A stretch of DNA of 64,000 bases from Scenedesmus sp. ARA3 (lineage: Eukaryota; Chlorophyta; Chlorophyceae; Sphaeropleales; Scenedesmaceae): the NCBI GenBank assembly GCA_004335835.1, contig RWJK01001113.1, positions 7,713-71,712 of the forward strand. The letters run 5' to 3'. The notes beneath the pieces were generated by a model that did not search any database, was not told where the DNA came from, and saw only the letters and a program-made list of their open reading frames with translations. Below, piece by piece: positions 10,590-22,237 of this stretch (positions are counted from its first letter, which is position 1; each line of letters starts with the position of its first letter). Position numbers and translations under genes: made by a program.

Positions 10590-11533
10590 ATGCCGACCAC
10601 CACACTTGCAGTCCTAGCGGAAGCTGCTAAAAAGATTGCACGAACTCCATTGGCCAAGAAAGCAGCAGTAGACCTCACAGAAGCAGCAGCCAACAGGATT
10701 CGGGAACTGCTTCAGGCACGGCACAAGGTACGTGAGCTTTTGCAGCCTTGCGTCGATGCGTATAGTTCGTGCATGATTAGTTGTTTGACCTGGTGCTTGC
10801 TGCTCCGTGACTGCCAGGAGTTCATCAAGCTTGGCGTGAAGAAGCGTGGGTGTTCTGGCCTCAGCTACACGTTGAACTACTCAGGTGAGCCAGCTTCGCT
10901 GCACATCCACGACACGTTCCCATTAAAATGCTTTGGCGCAGGCCAGTTGCCCTGCTCTGGCGTGCATGCTCTGACTGGGGCCGTTTCCTCTGCTACTGCT
11001 GCAGATACCAAGGGCAAGTTTGATGAGCTAGTAGAGGAGCATGGCGTACGATTGCTGATCGACCCTGCAGCGCTGATGCACGTGCTGGGGACGAAGATGG
11101 ACTACATTGACGAACCCCTGAAGTGAGTGTGGGCAGGGACGGCAGCGGCACTGCAGTAAGCAGCAGCGCTGTTGCCGTGTGCTGCTTCATGTTGCGCCCT
11201 GCAAGCTTCATTCATGCATGCGTGCTTCATGCGTTCTAGCTGATAAAACCAGCGGACAACAGGGGTCTGCATCATGCAACTTCTGCTGCCATGCCATCAG
11301 CGGGCGACAAGCTTCAGGCAGTGCATGGCGTGCCTCAGCAGCAGCAGACAGCATGCCATGCTACTGCTGTGGGTGTCAGGTTTTTGCGTTATATGCAAAG
11401 CTGCTGTGACTTATAACTGACAAATTTCGCCTGGAACTTTCGTGCTTCCATGCATGCTTGCAGGTCGGAGTTTGTGTTCATCAACCCCAACGCAAAGGGC
11501 TCTTGCGGCTGCGGCGAGTCATTCACCACATGA
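10590..11533 (+). CDS. ISCA1: ISCA1, A-type iron-sulfur cluster carrier, 130 aa
   Basis: Exons 10590-10727, 10818-10884, 11005-11122 and 11464-11533 join to 393 nt. An in-frame TAA directly precedes the ATG. The protein shows the whole HesB/IscA fold: LTEAAANRIRELL, then EFIKLGVKKRGCSGLSYTL with the first ligand Cys, DELVEEHGVRLLIDPAALMH, MDYIDEPLK, and the C-terminal FINPNAKGSCGCGESF carrying the CxC pair. All three cluster-binding cysteines are present. Family role: accepts an Fe-S cluster and hands it to apo-proteins, especially 4Fe-4S enzymes, in mitochondria. The first 25 residues are basic and helix-prone without acidic residues until Glu11, which fits organelle import. Wording of the motifs is closest to plant mitochondrial ISCA. 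Confidence 0.95.
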
Positions 11534-13209
11534 GCAGCAGCAGCAGCAGTGGCAGCAGTGGCAGCGGGTGCAGTCGCAGCAACGCAAAGGGCTCATGCGG
11601 CTGCGGCGAGCCGCTCACCACACGAGCAGCAGCAGCAGTTGCAGCAGCGTACGCAGGACAGCAGCGCTATGCTCAGCAGGAGGTGCAGCCCACACAGCCG
11701 GCAGCCAGGTCTTCCGGTTAGCATGGTGACTGCGCCGGTAGCATGGCCGTTGCAGGGATGCTCAGTGGGCATGCTGTGCTGCGCAGCAGCAGTGCCACAG
11801 CAACATCCTGCTGCTGGTGCTTGGCCTCGTGTGTGCCTTCGCCTTCATGCCGCAGCAGGTTCTGCAGCTGGCATATTGGCATCATTGCCGGCTGCAGCAA
11901 GAGGCAGAACCTTTGAACTTGACTTTGATTTCGAAGCAGCTGTCACAGCAGCTGCAGCTGCTGCGGTAGGCGTGGCTGCAGTGCCTGCCTGAGAACAAGC
12001 AGATGCATGCAGCAGCAGCAGCAGCAGCAGCAGCGGCGAGTGTGCACTGCAACAGCAGGGGGTACAGCATGCAGCAGCATGGATTCCTGCAAAGCCCAAA
12101 GCCCACTATCAATTGCAGATTCCCTCCACGCAGCAGCTTGGGCAGCAACAGCGCGCAGCATGCGTGTGAGCACTGCCAAAGGCTGCGGTATCGTGCAAGG
12201 CACACTGTGTTTTCAAGGCAGCTGCTGCACTGCAACCTCTTGCAAGTGGTGCCGCTGCAGCTGGCTCGTGACTTGTGCTGCGGCAGGGTGCACTGATCTG
12301 ATATTCTTTACGCATGGTTGGCTCTTGTCTGTTGCACGTGTTTGTACGTGCACCGTGCCTGGTCATGCCTCTTCGTCTATACCCAAGCACACGCGTCGTG
12401 GTGCTTGTCGAAAGGTGCGGCGCGACGGCTGCGGTGCTAGTTGTGCGGTTCTTTGTCCGATGTCCTGACATGCGGCAGCTGCTACTGGTATTGTGACAAC
12501 CCAATACATTTTGGGCCGTGCTAGTATGGCTATGCGTGCAGGCGGCCTCCTGCATCATGTTGGCGGTGCAGGCGCTGCAATACGCTGCCTTGTCTGTGGC
12601 CACTTGTAGCATGGAATTTACACCTCGTACGAATGGACCACCTGCGAGCGCGTGGATTGTTGGAACACCTCTATGCTGACACATATTGTATCGTCTCCTA
12701 CCGTACTTCAACTCAGCTTTGATGTTGGTGAGCCACAGCTGACGCAAAACTGCCAGCTGACCTTGCAACCCTGCCGCAGCGGCTGCACCCACGGCGACGG
12801 CATACACAGTGCCATTATGATTTGCCACAACAACGCAGCACAGTCCAGTCAGTATGGGGTGGCTGGTGCCCTGCACTGCTGTCAGCACACAGCAGGGAAA
12901 GTGTTACTGCTGGGTTCAGTCAGTGGGTAGCTTATAAAAAGGAAGCAACGTTGCTTGCACCATATAATACTATACAAGAAAGAATAAGAAAACCCTAAAC
13001 GAGCACTCAGCACTGCTCTCCTCTGGAGGAGTGCGACCGTCGCACTGCGACGTAAGTCAGCAGCCATCAAGAGTTCTTGTTGGGGGATTCTCCGAACAAC
13101 TAATTATTGTCGGATAGTCCAGAAGTATCAACGGAGCGGAACACTCGAGCATCGTCTGTCGCAAAGCAGCAGCTTACCATCATCTTGGTGTAGGCTGCAA
13201 TGCAGTATC
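11534..13209. other. ISCA1 3' region and intergenic interval
   Basis: Apart from the terminal-exon copy there are long Ala/Gln/Cys-rich open frames on both strands, including a 259-codon one on the minus strand at 12109-12888. They show no domain, no phase-consistent splice sites and ordinary triplet bias, so I do not call them genes. Confidence 0.4.
11572..11630 (+). repeat. Copy of the ISCA1 terminal exon in its 3' region
   Basis: Forty bases after the ISCA1 stop, aacgcaaagggctcatgcgg and the following bases repeat the coding of NAKGSCGCGE...TT. The stop TGA has become CGA. It lies in the presumed 3' UTR and is followed by the same CAG run as the real exon. Confidence 0.85.
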
Positions 13210-13479
13210 ATGCGAAATACACCGTTCTGTGAGCTGCACTTTGCCGCATTTGCTCCTTTTCGATACGCAGTGGTGTATTCAGAAAATACAATGATCATAA
13301 AGCGCCTAGCTTCCATGCTGGAGGGTGTAGCCAGCTTGCCCCCTCTGCTCGCAGAGCTCGGCCCAGTAGGCCTGGCCTGCCTGGCTGCATGCAACAGAAC
13401 CTTGAGAGGCACCGTTGACTCTATAGTGTTCGACAACGGTCTTGTCATTCTGGACTCTGCTTTGAAGACAGCACGCAAC

Positions 13480-13513
<34 letters not shown>

Positions 13514-14063
13514 GCAGAGCACGCAGGGGGCGGAAGCAATCTGTTGGCGCAAACATGCAGGCAGTAGGGTGGCTGGGAGCACTGCTGCTACGCGTAGTGC
13601 CCGCAAGTGCAGGAGATGTGTCAGCACGGCTGCTCAGCTGTCCAGCACTGCCTTGCTGTTCAGCTGGTAGATGCTGGCCTGCGCATCACATATGCGCAGC
13701 TGCTGGCTGCATCTGACAGCATGGTGGCAGGAGTGGAGGTGTGGGTGCTGGCACAGCAGCAGCTGGGCATCAGCACTGACATCCCCGCAGAAGCTGTGGA
13801 TGTCTGCTGCTGCGGTAGAGGCATGCAGAAGCAAAAGCATGAAGAGGCAAGTGTTGGTTGTTGCAATACAGAAGTTGCAAAGTCAACTTTGATGTAGATG
13901 ACCCGCACATATGCTGCGCGACTTGCATAGAAGACCAAGATGCGATGTGCTGACACAGCCGCAGCAAGCGCGGTTGTGCAACAAACGCTTGCAGCCTTGA
14001 TGACAGTACTGCCTGGAATCCACTGCAGTCATTGTTCCATGGTTATGGCATCCCTAATGGATC

Positions 14064-14110
<47 letters not shown>

Positions 14111-15947
14111 GTCGTCAGGCTAACCTCAAACATGCCTTTCAATATGGCCAAGAGGCAGACCTGCTGCAGCTGGCTCTCAACTGCAGCAACCACAACACAG
14201 CGAGCACAGTTGTTCGCTGCCTGCCAGCTGCAGCTGCTGCAGCAGCGCGGCTCGAGCCTGCTGTAGCTCGTAAGCTGCTGCTGACAGCAGCGACAAGGCA
14301 GCACTCAGCAGCAGTGCAGCAGCTGGCCAGACTGCCATGCATGCAGCAGCATCTGGATGCAGCAACGCTGAAAGCAGCGATTCTGCAAGTAGTAGCAGCC
14401 CAATTCTTTGAAGATGCTGTGGTGGCATTGTGCCGGCTGCCAGCAGCAGCGCAGTTCAGCAGCGAGGAAGTGCAGCAGCTGCTGCAGGCAGGAGTGGAGC
14501 TAGGCTGCGCGCCAGCAGAGCTTTGTGAGCTGCCAGCAGCAGCAGGCATCAGCAGTGATGCAGCACTGCAGCTGCTGCAGGCCGCAGTACGCAAGGTCTA
14601 TGATGTGCAGTGGTTGTGCCAGCTGCCGGCAGCATGGCAGCTTAGCAGCGAGGGAGTGTTGCAGCTGCTGCAGGCCGCAGTATGCGAGGGAGCTGGAATG
14701 GAGTGGTTTTGCCGGCTGCCGGCGGCAGCAGGCATCAGCAGCGATGCTGTGTCGCAGCTCATGCTGCTAGGCATGGAGAAAGGTGGGGAGTTTGAACAGC
14801 TCTTTAACCTGCCAGCAGCAGCAGGCATCAGCAGCGAGGGAGTGGCGCAGCTGCTGCAGGCAGCACTGCAGCACGGCAGCGACGTGGAGCAGCTGTTTGA
14901 GCTGCCAGCAGCACGCAACATCAGCAGCGCGGCATTATTGCAGCTGCTGCACACAGGAGTGGAACGTGACCGGGTGCCACATGAGTTATGCGAGCTGCCA
15001 GCAGCAGCAGGCATCAGCAGCGCGGCAGTGCTGCAGCTGCTGCACACAGCAATTGGCAAGTGTAGTGGCAAAAATAAACGACTGTACAGCAACGCAAACT
15101 GCATACGGTTACTGTGCGTTCTGCCAGCAGTACATCAGCTCACGTGTGAGGAAGTGTTTTTGCTGCTAAGAGCGGCTGGGGAGGTCAGCTGTAAGGCAAA
15201 CAGTTGTGAAGTCACATCAAACATGCTGTGCGGCCTACCACCAGTGCTCCTGAGGCAGCTCAGCAGCCAACAGGTGCAGCAGCTTCTAGCAGCAGCTGTG
15301 AAGGTCAGCTGTTCCATTAACAGCTGCAAGTTCATGGGTTACGGCTGCTCTGGCTGCTCAGGGCATCTCTGCAGGCTGCCGGCAGCAGCAGGCATCAGCA
15401 GCGAGGCTCTGCTAGAGCTGATGCAACCGGCCCTAAAAGCAGGCAGGTTGCCGGAAGAGCTCTGCAAGCTGCCAGCAGCAGCAGGCATCAACAGCGAGGC
15501 TCTGCTGCAGCTGCTGCAGGCCACCATCAAGCAAGGCAAGCTGCAGCCAGCGCTGTTCAAGCTTCCGGCAGCAGCAGAGGCAATTGACAGCGAGGTCGTG
15601 CTGCAGCTGCTGCAGGCGGCGGTGCATAACCACCAGCACTGCTTTGAGATCTTACCAGCTGTGCGTGCGATCCCAGCAATATTGCAGCTCACGAGTGAGC
15701 AAGTGCTGCTGCTGCTGCTTGCAGCTGTGAAGCAGGAGTGTAAGAGCACCTTACACATGTTGTTGGAGTGCCTGCCTCAAAGTCTGCATAGGAAGCTCAG
15801 TCTGCAGCAGGTGCAGCAGCTGATAGCAGCAGCTGAGGAGCAGGGCAGGGATGAGCTCTGCATTGCTCGGCTGCGCAAGCTGGGAGGCGGTGCAGGCACA
15901 GGCAGCGGCATAGGACATGGCCATCGCCAGCAGCACCAGCACCAGCC

Positions 15948-15979
<32 letters not shown>

Positions 15980-16497
15980 TATGCAGCATCCCAGGCATAG
16001 GCCCAGTTGTGCCAGGCGGGCCCACGTTGAGTGCAGGCCAGCAGCAGCAGCAGCAGCAGCTCCAGTCCCAGCGCCAGCAGCAGCAGCAGCAGCAACAGCT
16101 TGGAGGCGGTACGGGCATGGGCTATGGCGAGCAGCAGCAGCAGCAGCTGCAGCAGCAGCAGCAGCTTGCAGGCGGTACAGGCATGGGCTATTGCCAGCAG
16201 CTGCAGCAGCAGCAGCAGCAGCTTGCAGGCGGTACAGGCATGGGCTATGGCGAGCAGCAGCAGCAGAAGCTGCAGCAGCAGCAGCAGCTTGCAGGCGGTA
16301 CAGGCATGGGCTATTGCCAGCAGCTGCAGCAGCAGCAGCAGCTTGCAGGCGGTACAGGCATGGGCTATGGCGAGCAGCAGCAGCAGCAGCTGCAGCACCA
16401 GCAGCAGCTTGCAGGCGGTACAGGCATCGGCTATGGCCAGCAGCACCAGCAGCCACTGCCGCCGCCGCCGCTGCCGCAGCAGCCATGCGGCGTGTGA
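13210..16497 (+). CDS. Large Leu/Ala tandem-repeat protein with Gln-rich tail, unrecognised family
   Basis: N-terminal segment from 13210 or the in-frame ATG at 13291 (MIIKRLASMLEGVASLPPLL), then LAELGPVGLACLAACNRTL, which looks F-box-like but is not a sure match. A poly-Ser tract follows. A frame change at about 13618-13663 needs either a 46-nt GT-AG intron or a 1-base indel. A second coding block runs from 13664 to about 13850 (LVDAGLRITYAQLLAASDSM). The main exon starts at 14119 after a CAG acceptor (ANLKHAFQYGQEADLLQLAL). It holds about 15 units of about 33 residues with consensus LPAAAGISSEALLQLLQAA, probably helical hairpins forming a solenoid. From about 15945 come Gln runs with six copies of LAGGTGMGYG. 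Function unknown; protein-protein binding is likely. The junction between the second and main exons could not be fixed. Confidence 0.6.
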
Positions 16498-16646
16498 GCA
16501 CCTGGTGGTGCCATGGTGAGTGTAGGTCACCAGCAGCAGCATCTGCAGCAGCAGCAGGAGCTACAGCAGCAGCAGCCGCAGCAGCTGCCATACGGCATGG
16601 CGGGCATGGGGCCATCTGTGCCTGTTGGCGCCATGTTATATGCAGG

Positions 16647-16682
<36 letters not shown>

Positions 16683-17133
16683 ACAGCAACAGCAGTTGTA
16701 CGGCGTGCAGGACATGGGGCCGGTTTTGCTTGGTGGTGCCACGGTGGGTGTATGCCAACAGCACCAGCAGCAGCAGCAGCTGCTGGTGCCGCCGCCGCCG
16801 CCGCCGCAGCAGCCGTACGGCGCGTGGGGCATGGGGCCAGTTGTGCCTGTTGGTGCCATGTTTGGTGTAGGTCAGCAGCAGCCGCCACCGCTGCCGCCGC
16901 CGCAGCAGCTATACGGCATTTCGGGCATGGGGCTAGTGCAGCATGTTCGGCCCATGGTACGTGCAGTTCAGCAGCAGCACCACCACCACCAGCAGCAGCA
17001 GCTATACGGCACGCCGGGCATGGGACTAGGTCCGCCTGTTCGTGCCATGTTGCATGCAGGTCAGCAGCAGCAGCCATATGGCACACCGGGCATGGGGTCA
17101 GTTCCACTGCCCACCAGTTTTGCCTGGCAGTGA
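16498..17133 (+). other. In-frame continuation of the Gln-rich repeat region after a TGA
   Basis: The TGA at 16495-16497 is followed in the same frame by 212 open codons of the same repeat type. Units such as YGAWGMGPVVPVGAM and YGTPGMGLGPPVRAM alternate with Gln runs, matching the unit IPGIGPVVPGGP upstream of the stop (about 15986). The stop falls inside one unit (PCGV, stop, APGGAM). Either the gene was recently truncated, or the stop is a sequence error, or the stop is spliced out. The real terminator would then be at 17131-17133. Confidence 0.55.
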
Positions 17134-17155
17134 GATGCCTGGCGGCATTGGCATG

Positions 17156-17207
<52 letters not shown>

Positions 17208-17891
17208 GGGGCGCGCATCTTTGGTGCTGTAGTGGCTGCAGCTGACGGCCAGTGATTGGCTGCGGCTAGCTGGTGCTGGTCTGCGCTTGGGAAGGAGCAT
17301 TGGTGTAACACACAAATTGTGATGGCGACGACTGAGTTAGATGCTTCATTGCCTGGGTTCAGTGGCGTTGGCTTCTTTGTTGTTCCTTTCTGTTCTGTTT
17401 TGAGGTGCAGGTGCATGGTTGCAACATGCATCTGTTTATGTGGCTACTACTTGAAGTAGGACAGAAGACGTCTACCGATCTCAACATGCCCACACGTCTG
17501 TCGACATCACGGCTGGATTTACACGTCACTCCCAATTGTAGTCAACTTGCCATCGTGCTGTCTAGACAATGAAGTGCCTACTAATCTGAGCACGTGCGCA
17601 TCACGTGCATACCCACATCACTCTAGCGTCTGTGTCCCATGAATGTCACAAATCTGCCGCACTTGAATCTCAGCTGATGTGACACTGTCGTCTGCATGGC
17701 ATGCAAAGCAACACCTGTGTTGCATCTCTACACCCCCGCCTGGCCTACCAACTAGATCCTACGACCTGATCCATATCGTGACACGACTGTACACACTGGC
17801 AGCACTGTTGCTGAGCTACCCATGCCCACCGCAGTTGCATCTGCCTGCAGCACCTGTCTAGCAGTTCTCTACCATCTGCACTGCATGTGGC
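17134..17891. other. Convergent intergenic interval
   Basis: Separates the 3' ends of the repeat-protein gene (+) and the ATRIP-like gene (-). It contains a CAG run (17160-17205), a TGTAA motif at 17305 that could serve the plus-strand gene, and at about 17756-17830 a copy of the last exon end of the ATRIP-like gene. On the minus strand the copy reads NSAASVYSRVTIWIRS plus stop, against NNAASVYRRVTIWIRS in the gene. Confidence 0.6.
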
Positions 17892-18140
17892 CTATGACCT
17901 AATCCAAATCGTGACACGCCTGTACACACTGGCAGCGTTGTTGCACAGCTCCTGCAAGCAAGCCTGCAGCGGCGGGCGCTGCGAGTGCAGCAGCTGCGCT
18001 GTCGCCTCCGACAGAGCAGCACCGCCCGCCGCTGCTGCAGCTGCTGCTGCACTGTCACCGCTGCTGCTGCTCCTATTGGCGCTGCTGGCCCTGCAGCCGC
18101 AGCTGCTGCTGAAGGGCCATGCCCACGGTGCCAGTGGCAG

Positions 18141-18173
<33 letters not shown>

Positions 18174-19702
18174 CACCCCAGGCTGCAACTGCTCAGCGCC
18201 AGCCACCAGCAGCACTCCTGGCACTGCTGTTGCTGCTGCTGCAGGTCTGGCTACAGCAGCTGCTGCTGCTGCTTGCAGGGCTTCAGACCACTCGTTTAGC
18301 TTGCTGCGCGTTGTTATCAGGGACTGCAGTATGCCAGGGTTGCTGCAGAGGTCTCTCAGGGCAGCTTCGCCTGCCATACAGCGCAACACAACACAACACA
18401 AAGCAGCACACAAACATGCGGCAAAGTGAGCTCCTGTACACAGGTTTTGAGGCAAAAGCGCAAAATGCTGGTTCACCATCTGCTGCACACTGTCGCACAC
18501 CTGCTGCCTGGGTAGCTGCCAGCACTACTTTTGATGGCGGCTGGTTTCAAGTCAAGCGAGGCACCAGACTACATCCGAGTGCTGTACGCACAGACTGTAT
18601 CAACACGTTCGGCGGTAACCTTGAGCCGCAAAGCTGCAAAGCCGTTTGTTCGCACAAAACATCACACCCAAAACCACACTGCTGGTTCACTGTTCAGCAG
18701 CAGCATCGACACTGAGCTACCGAAGCAAACCAATGAAACTGCTCACCTATCAACCCAGGTGAAGCCACCAGCGCAAAGCACCACACACGTTACTGCAGTA
18801 ACCCAGACATGTCTAATCTTGAGGCAACCACAATCCCTCAGCTGCAACGACTCTTTGCTTATCTTACACCAGTTCAAAGTGAAGCAGCGGCATCAACGCT
18901 GAGCTGCAAAAGCAGACCAAACTGCTCACCTATCAGTCCAGGTGAAGCCACCAGCGCCCGCAGCAGCAGCAGGCTCTCATGTGCCAGCCTCACTCGCTCC
19001 CGACACTCCCGCCAGTCGTGCCTGGTCCCGCATATGTCACTAACAGTGTTAATAACAGCCGGGCTGCTGCCTGCTGTCGCTGCTGCTGCTGAGTGCGTTG
19101 CAGGCAGCGGCAATGCAGTGCAGAAGGGGTCCCCTCCTGTTGATGAACAGGCTGCGTCTGCCATAGCCAGCAGCCGCTGTGCCACCCCATAGCCTGCAGG
19201 AGCGCAAACAGTAACAAAAGGTCCCCGTCAGGAAGTTCAAGAGGCTAGACCCTTGTGGGCCGGCTGTCACGCCAATGGCCATTGCGCTCCGTACTAAGTC
19301 GCTGCCAGCATTGCACTGCCTGCGCAGCATGCAGTGATGCGGCAGCCACCAGCCATGTTGCTACCTAACTACACCAATCACGCACCTGCAGTGAAGCCGC
19401 CATCCAGCAGCAGCTGCAGCAGCACCACCTGCCTGTTGTGCAGCAGCTGCGCCACAATGCCGCAGCTGCGCCGCTGCAGCTCAAACCGGCCCCACCTGCT
19501 GCTGCTGCTGCTGAGTGTGTTTGAAGCCTCACTTGAAGCCTCTGCCAAGCTGATGCTGAGGCAGTCCAGCAAGCCAAACAGCATGTCATACACTGACTGG
19601 TTCGCAATGCGCGGAGCAGCACGAGCTGCTGCTGCTGCTGCTTGGCTGCTGCCACTGCCACTGCCTTGACGCTGCTGCTCTGCTGGGGCATCTACAAGCT
19701 TG

Positions 19703-19743
<41 letters not shown>

Positions 19744-21098
19744 TGCCGCCTTTACTCCTGCAGACGCCTTGCTTGTGCTGCGAGTGCTGGCGCCCGGACC
19801 TCTGTTGCATGGCTGCAGCGGTGCTGCTGCTGCTGCTGGTGCATCAGCATCTGCCATGACAGCATCAACACCTGCTGCTGCTGCTGCTGCTGCTTCCTCT
19901 GCAGGGTCCGGCACAGCAGCAGCAGCAGTGAGTGCAGCAGCAACAGCCGGGCATGCCAGCAGCGCCTGCAGCACTGCTGCTCCCTGGCACCGCACTGCAT
20001 AGCCCTCCCCATGCAGCAGCTGCAGCAGCACAGTGTCACTTATGGGAGGCACCAGCAGCAGCTGCCGCAGCTGCACTGGCAGCCGTTCAGCTAGAACTGC
20101 CAATAAGCAGCCAACTTGCAGCAGCAAGCTCGGATGGCAGGCAGCAGCATCAGCCAGCAGATGCAGCAGGCTGCTGTGCTTTTGCCGCTGCAGGCTGCTG
20201 CCGGGCGCTGCTGCTGCTGCTGCAGAAGCAGCAGCATGGTTCGCTTGTTGCTGCTCCTTGCCGCGTGCTGCTGCTGCTGCTGAGCTGTGACAGCTTGCAG
20301 GCTCCACACATGTCAAGCTGCTTGCAGATAGTGCAGCTTGCACAGCTGACTCAGCAGGAGCCCAGCACACAGCTGCACAGCCTGCTGCCGCTGCCCTGCT
20401 GCTACTGCTGCTGCTGCTGCTACTGAAATGGCCGAAGCGAGGCTTGCCTGCTGCTGCTTCTGCTGCAGCAGAGCTGCCAGCTGCAGAAGGCATGCGGACG
20501 CGGAGGTCCCCTAAGCCGGCAGTTTGAATTTCCCTGCCACCAAGCATCATCCCATACCTGCTGTTGCTGCTGTTGCTGCTGCTGCTCTGCCAGCAGCTGT
20601 TGCGCCGCATGTACAGCTGTTGGTAGCTACCAGGCACATGTGATGCGCCTAAGCCAGCCGCTAGCAGGCCCAAACATGAGGCATCATGCAGAGCCAGGCC
20701 CTGCAGCAGCTGTAGCAGAGACACAGCCAGCTGCAGCGGCAGCACATGCAGCACCTGGGGGTTGCCCGCAGCCTGAAACACCAGGAATTGCTGCTGCTGC
20801 TGCTGTTGAGGGGCCTGTGTTGCGCTCGGGCTGCCAGCAACACTGCCTGCTTGGTGCGGCTGCTGCTGCTGCTGTTGATCTTGCAGGACCCATGTGAACT
20901 CATGGCCTGTGGGTGCCCCTGCTGCAGCTGCCCCTGCTGCTGCTGGTTCACTAGGGGGCTCACTAGCAGGTGTTACTACTGCTGCCAGTTGCAGCAACTG
21001 CAGCAGCAGTGCGCTGCCGCCGCTGCTGCTGGCACCCCCAGCCACTAGCTGCAGCTGCTGCTGCACGCTTTCTAGTGCAGCTGGTAGACAGCGTAAGA

Positions 21099-21138
<40 letters not shown>

Positions 21139-22205
21139 AACTTGCATGCTGCTGGGCTGCTGCTGCTTGCCAATGCTGCTGCTGCTGCTGCTGCTCACTA
21201 GCGTGGTAGGCAGTCCCTGCAGCTGCAGCTGCAAAGGCTGCAGCAGCTGCTGCATGGCTGATCTGCAGCTGCTCCACAGCAGCTGGTTGAGCTGCGGCTG
21301 AGTGATCTGCAGGACAGCACGCACGGGCATTTGCACATACAAAACATGTCCAAAATGTCAGTAAACTTCCACAGCAGCTGGCTGAGCTGCGGCTGAGTGA
21401 TCTGCAACATACAGGCGTTACACACAAGAAATCCATAACCACCACGCTGACCATACTCAAGAGAACATCAAAGTAGTGCGTAGGAGCATGCGAGAGGCTT
21501 GCATGTGCTCCAGGCGGTATCAGATGTCAGAGGAACTGGCCTACGCTGCACTGCACTGCACACATGTTGGAATGCTTTGCGTGGGTAGTGCGTCTCAGGC
21601 GGAACAAGCTAGCACAGACACCCACACACACCTGGACTTGCCGCAAGGCAGGGATTAGCTGGCTTGCTACCAGCTGCTGCTGCTGCTGCTGATGGTGTTC
21701 TTGTCTGGCAGTGCCCTGGTCAGGTGCGGCTTCAACCGCAGCTGCCTGCTGCTGCTGCTGGGCTGGATGATCCACCTGCAATGTGCACATGCAGGCAAGC
21801 CAGCATGATGAGGCTGTGAAACGCTGGGAAGGACGCCTCCTAAGGAGATGTCAATGCTGGCATGTGAATGTGACGTTCAGCTGTCAGGTGTACTAAATGC
21901 ATGAGCAGCAGCTGGGCTGCCACCAACAGGTCCAGCCTCCACACTGCCTTGCCGTCAGCGGCAGCTGTGATCGCGTGATCTTGAGTTGCCAAGTAGAGAG
22001 AAAGACAGTGTTATAACATGTACATGTAACATGCCTCACCTCCATATCTGGAGCAGCATCATGTGCTGCAGGAGCAGCATGATCGCCCGCCTGCTGCTGC
22101 TGCTGCTGTGCCTGGCTCCTGATCCCGCCCCCTAGCAGCTGCTGCATCTGCTGCTGGCGCTGCTGCTGCGGCGTCAGCTGCTTGCCGGCACCACCCTCCG
22201 CCGCA

Positions 22206-22237
<32 letters not shown>

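Noticed and set aside
12109..12888. 259-codon minus-strand open frame
   Set aside because: No recognisable domain, no flanking exons with matching phase, and composition typical of local triplet bias.
16495..16497. TGA read as selenocysteine
   Set aside because: The context is a Gln-rich structural repeat, no redox motif surrounds it, and no SECIS-like hairpin was recognised downstream.
15797..17431. 544-codon minus-strand open frame rich in Ala
   Set aside because: Antisense to the CAG-rich Gln repeats of the plus-strand gene; triplet repeats keep all frames open.
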